Shown: positions 60,302 through 64,000 of the stretch, one piece after another
How the letters are laid out: each line of letters opens with the position of its first letter
How positions within the stretch are numbered: position 1 is the stretch's first letter
NCBI RefSeq assembly: GCF_023278565.1
Contig: NC_064682.1
Coordinates: forward strand, 434,001 to 498,000
DNA: 64,000 bases
Reading direction: 5' to 3'
From: Colletotrichum lupini
Lineage: Eukaryota > Ascomycota > Sordariomycetes > Glomerellales > Glomerellaceae
Position numbers and translations under genes: made by a program
Notes under the pieces: model-generated
Databases searched by the model: none
Seen by the model: the letters and a program-made list of their open reading frames with translations, nothing else
Told to the model about the DNA's origin: nothing

Positions 60302-63300
60302 GACGTCCTAACCCATCCGGTGAATGGAGGGGAGAGGATGGAAGGACACGACGGTCGACTACAACGACGACGGCAACGAAGAGGATCGGGGATCGTGCGA
60401 GGACCGAGGGGCGAGGCGGTGGAGGATCGATGAAGCGGTTCGTGGTCCTATGTCGAAGACAGGGTCACGTCATTCGGCACCGGGGTTCTCGAGAGTCGGT
60501 CTGGTCGAGTGGACTCGGGTTCAGGATATCGGTGCTTGGGCGGAGCAGCGACAATGTAGCGGTGGGCGTCGGGGAAGGTTCTCGTGGGCGATGGGCGTCG
60601 TCGGGAGAAGGGTATGTTTGTTCTTGGAGGGCGAAAATGAGAACAAGGGGTTTGAGCGATGGGCGTTCGGACTCTAGTATTTCCCCCCCTTGTGGTGATC
60701 GAATAGGGCCCCCCTCTATGTGTTTTGCCGGACTTGGAACAGGCGGATAACGAGGAGGAATAGGGACGTCTTCGTGTACGGGGTTTGCGTGTGCGTATGC
60801 GAGAGAGAGAGATAGAAGGCAGTATGTGTGTGTGAGACAGAAGTGCCGGCGCCGAGAGTCGGTGGAGGAGGGAGGTTGGGCTGGTTGGGCGGGTCTGTTT
60901 TTCGAGTCGACGAGTCGAAGTTGCGGAGCGGTGCGGAGCGATGCGGGCTATCGGGGCGAAACAAGTTGCCTTTTTGACCCCTGTCCGGTCCTTGATCCTC
61001 CTATTAGGTGTCACTAGTGGTGGGCGATAGCGTGTATCTCGAACAAGCCTTCGTGGGCCAAGAGGTATTGCGAAATGGATATCGTTTGGGAGTGTCGGTT
61101 GAGGAGTGCTAGGTTGCCGACAGAGAATTGCAAGTCGAGGTTGTTGCTGGATTTGGGGACGCTGTTGCAGGACGCAGGCTGATGCAGTTGGCGTGCATGA
61201 GGGTGTGTCTTGATTCAACCTGGAGGGGGGCTGGGTTAGGTACTAGGTAGTGAACGGCAGCATGGGGGAACGTAAAGCAAAGGTTTAGGGGGTAAGGCGA
61301 GAGGCACAGGCACAGGCAAGCCGCAAAGGCAAAGACAGAAGGGGGGGGGGGGGGGGAGACTATCCGTACCCTTAGGATCTGAGGATACAGAGTGTGGAAG
61401 CGCCTGAGTCTCTGTGGTTGCTTCAACTTGCTTGGGTGCTTGGGAAAGATCCAGGTCAGGCCAGCCAGGTCGGGTTTCCAGTCCCCAGTTCCTAGCTCCA
61501 GTTGCTGTTGCGGTCCAATGTGGTGCAGTGTCTCGTCGCCCGTGCTCTGCTGATTGCCTGGGCCCCTAGAGTAAGGTATTGGCAGCAGGAGCAAGGGGGT
61601 GATGGGTACGAATGGTGGGATAGTGGGATAGTGGTGGTGGGCGGATGTTGTGTGAGTGGGAACGGGTTGGTTGGGCTGAGAGGTCTGAGGATGACAGATT
61701 CGGAACCACGTCCTTTGAGTCTTTGAGCCTACCGCGGTGAAGGAAAGGCAGAGAGACGCCCGGCGAAAAGAGAGAGAGAAAGAGGCACAAGTGGGAGCGG
61801 AGGTACAACTGCGCGGTACTGTGGTGGAGAGGCGGCCTCAGGTTGGCCGCATTGATCTGATGGAGGTTTTGGGCGTTTCAAATTAGCGGGTGATTGCGCT
61901 AGTCCAGATTGGGCTTGGTCTCCCGTCGCAGTGGACAGACTCACGTCTCCCATTGATTGAACCTGCCCTCGTGGTGCGCGCCCGGTACGTATTGCGATCC
62001 CATCAGCCTTCAGCCTTCAGGCGCGAGAGTACGTACATACGTATTGCAGGGCAAGCCTCGATGGGGAAGGAAGGAACAATTGATTAGGATGGGAATGGGG
62101 ACATCTTGAGTGCGTCACTGGCCAGGAAGACCTCTATCAGGAATCAGCATCTGTGCTCTCAACAACTCTGCAGCATCACAGAGGAATATCGAGATCTCTA
62201 TCACGGACAGAGCGACCGTCCACACACGTAGATCCTTGGAGACAAGGAGTGGACAAGTCTTGAGGCATACAAGAAGGAGGGCACTCGGACTGACAAAGAG
62301 GAGGGGGTTTATCGAGCGCGAGGCAGAGGAACACAAGACCTGGACACATCCGTAAATCTACTTGGCCGGCACTGCATTGTTCGAGAAGGTTGATGGAACA
62401 AAGATAGGGGAAACTTGTAATGGAGGGTACGGATAGACCGGGGGCAGACTCTAGCACATGCAGACTCAATGATACACATTTTCCTGAAAACTCACTATCC
62501 AAACTATACGGATTGAGGAGGATTGTTGACTAACTACTGTCTTGAGCAGATCCTCCATTCTGCCCGTCCCGTGTCCCGCATCCTGCGTCTTGTTTTCCGA
62601 CGGCTGTCATTGTTATGCCCTGGATGACGAGCATGGAGGAAACGGGCCTTTCCTGGGGACGGGCAAGTACATCATCCACTAACAAGCATCGTATCAACGA
62701 TATAAGGTACTCCGCAGTCTATACCGTACAGAAGTCGTAATCCAACGCTGTCTTGAGCCGATTACAGACATCTTCAAGCCAACAAATCACAACCATCAAG
62801 CTGTATCTGAAATTACACAGTATTCATATGCTCGAGCGCCTTCAAGCCGGTGTCGGGTTGATTGCCATGCCCCCATTGCGTCTGCAAGGTACTCGTTGCA
62901 CGACATGCCTGCCGGGCCCTTTGTTCCCCCGCTGTAGAAATCGATCATCCATGGTTGCTCTGCACAATGAGCCGACTGCCCACTTGATGGTCCAAACCCC
63001 TCAGGCCACTTGCGCCCAACATGATTCGTATTGCTCAGTCAAGTTCAGCAGGAGACACGGAGATGGCAATATCATACGGTGAGCTGTTCGGCAAGTTAGG
63101 TAATCAGTCAAGATGGACTGCAGAGCACCTTGATATCTTTCAAAAAAGAAAATAAAACAAGCTGGAGAGGTAGGCACCTTACATTAAGGGAATCTGGAAA
63201 CAACTTCAGCGTAAGGTACCTTAGGTAGGTAGGTAAGGTGAGGAAGGTACGGAGCACATTGGGACCTGAGAAGGTACAGATAAGCCATCTCGGCTCAGCT

Positions 63301-63597
63301 AACGCACCGGCCTGTGCTCCGATAAGACACTTGGGGAGTCTCGGGAAGGCACCAAGAAAGAAGGGTTCCTTCCTGCGCTCTCAAAGCCAAAATCTCCATG
63401 ACCCCCTCCTGCCCTCTGAGCAAAGACATCCTGACCAACCCTTTTACATCCTCCGCAGTCCGTACTTGATGCCGCATATTCCCTATCTTGGGGGTTGCAT
63501 TCGACAAACTGACCTCGATGCGCATCGCCATCTCGGCCAAGACCCGAACAAGACCTGACCGGCCTGCATCAATCGACAACTGCCGCTGCAGTCGCAA
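60302..63597. other. CDC24 promoter and leader region, and spacer to the right-edge gene
   Basis: The 1.3 kb above the CDC24 ATG is C/T-rich on the minus strand and contains long non-conserved frames, for example 61218-60448, typical of a long leader. A 16-G run lies at 61341-61356. A minus-strand frame just below 63597 could be 3' UTR of the right-edge gene. I see no further gene. Confidence 0.45.
61341..61356 (+). repeat. poly-G tract (16 G)
   Basis: Sixteen consecutive G residues about 1 kb upstream of CDC24 (poly-C on the coding strand). It is similar in kind to the 19-G run at 52274. Confidence 0.85.
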
Positions 63598-63982
63598 TCA
63601 GTCCATCGCGGTTGGTCTCCTCCCAACATTGAAACTAACGGTGCGCCAGGCGCCTTCAAGCACAGCCATCCGGTCGTGTCTGCACTCTTCGGGCCTTCCC
63701 CCCTTCGCCCGCCGTATATCCTGCTGCACATATCGCAAGGCGTCTTCTCTTAGCAAACTTTGACCACATCTTGCGCTGCCGGCTGCTAGGAGGGATACAA
63801 ACATATGCCCCCCTCGCTCTCCAGACACCACTGTGCTATGCTGCCCGTCAGCAATTCAAGCCGCCCGACCGACAGACTCACTCACCCACATACGCAGACG
63901 AGATCGGTGGATGGGTTCTCAGACAACCGCATGAGCGTCTCCCATCCGTCTGTTGTTTCGATGCTCCAATGCACGGAACTAC
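63598..63982 (-). CDS. C-terminal exons of an unrecognised gene entering from the right edge
   Basis: Two exons read on the minus strand. The first runs from about 63982 (an AGCAG acceptor) to 63886 and includes VHWSIETTDGWETLMRLSEN and STDLVCVCG. It ends at a GTGAGT donor. After a 50-nt intron with a GCTGAC branch point and CATAG acceptor, the last exon (63835-63598) includes ERGGHMFVSLLAAGSARCGQ and LREDALRYVQQDIRRAKGG, ending RRPTAMD. An in-frame TGA lies just above the first exon, so a further exon must lie beyond 64000. An alternative splice would give a shorter, Trp/Cys-containing end. I do not recognise the family. Confidence 0.4.
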
Positions 63983-64000
63983 CCTGCTCTCACGCCGCAG

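Noticed and set aside
60448..61218. 256-codon minus-strand frame above CDC24
   Set aside because: It is Pro/Ser/Arg-rich translation of a C/T-rich leader, out of frame with CDC24 and without recognisable features. A regulatory upstream ORF cannot be excluded but is not supported.

Overview
The window looks like a filamentous ascomycete (Pezizomycotina, probably Sordariomycetes). Genes carry many short introns with GT(A/G)NGT donors and CTRAY-like branch points. The products include CDC24, Mrp10, LaeA-like methyltransferase and Pyr4/PaxB-type cyclase proteins. Two retrotransposon copies are saturated with C-to-T changes of the repeat-induced point mutation (RIP) kind. All calls come from reading the sequence; no search was run and family names are from memory.

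Layout. Bases 1-17.7 kb are gene-poor: the one well-supported gene is a four-exon, 71-residue Cys-rich protein (5885-6750). Bases 17.7-22.0 kb hold an orphan transmembrane terpene cyclase, an intron-containing tRNA-Gly(UCC) and an M20-family amidohydrolase. Bases 22.4-38.6 kb are a transposon sandwich: two RIP-destroyed Copia-type LTR elements of 7.4 and 7.1 kb in opposite orientation, with 5-bp target duplications, around a 1.7-kb GC-normal island. The island is the 3' part of a host membrane-protein gene whose 5' part lies beyond the second element at 38.6-39.0 kb. Removing that element with one target copy restores a 564-codon frame, so the gene was split by the insertion. Bases 40.5-40.9 kb encode a 68-residue secreted six-cysteine protein. 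Bases 41.9-44.7 kb hold a WW-domain gene whose former acidic C-terminal tail is cut by an in-frame TAG and by a 794-bp MITE-like element with TA target sites.

From about 45.5 kb the region is ordinary housekeeping DNA: a nine-exon LaeA-like methyltransferase, a 1237-residue disordered basic protein, MRP10 divergent from it, a spacer with two tRNA-like palindromic repeats, then CDC24 (CH, DH, PH and PB1 domains). The last two exons of an unrecognised gene enter from the right edge.

The genes do not form one pathway. The terpene cyclase has no prenyltransferase, P450 or monooxygenase beside it, so no biosynthetic cluster is claimed. The coherent story is genome defence: transposons entered genes, RIP silenced the transposons, and at one locus RIP-type damage may have spread into the neighbouring gene.
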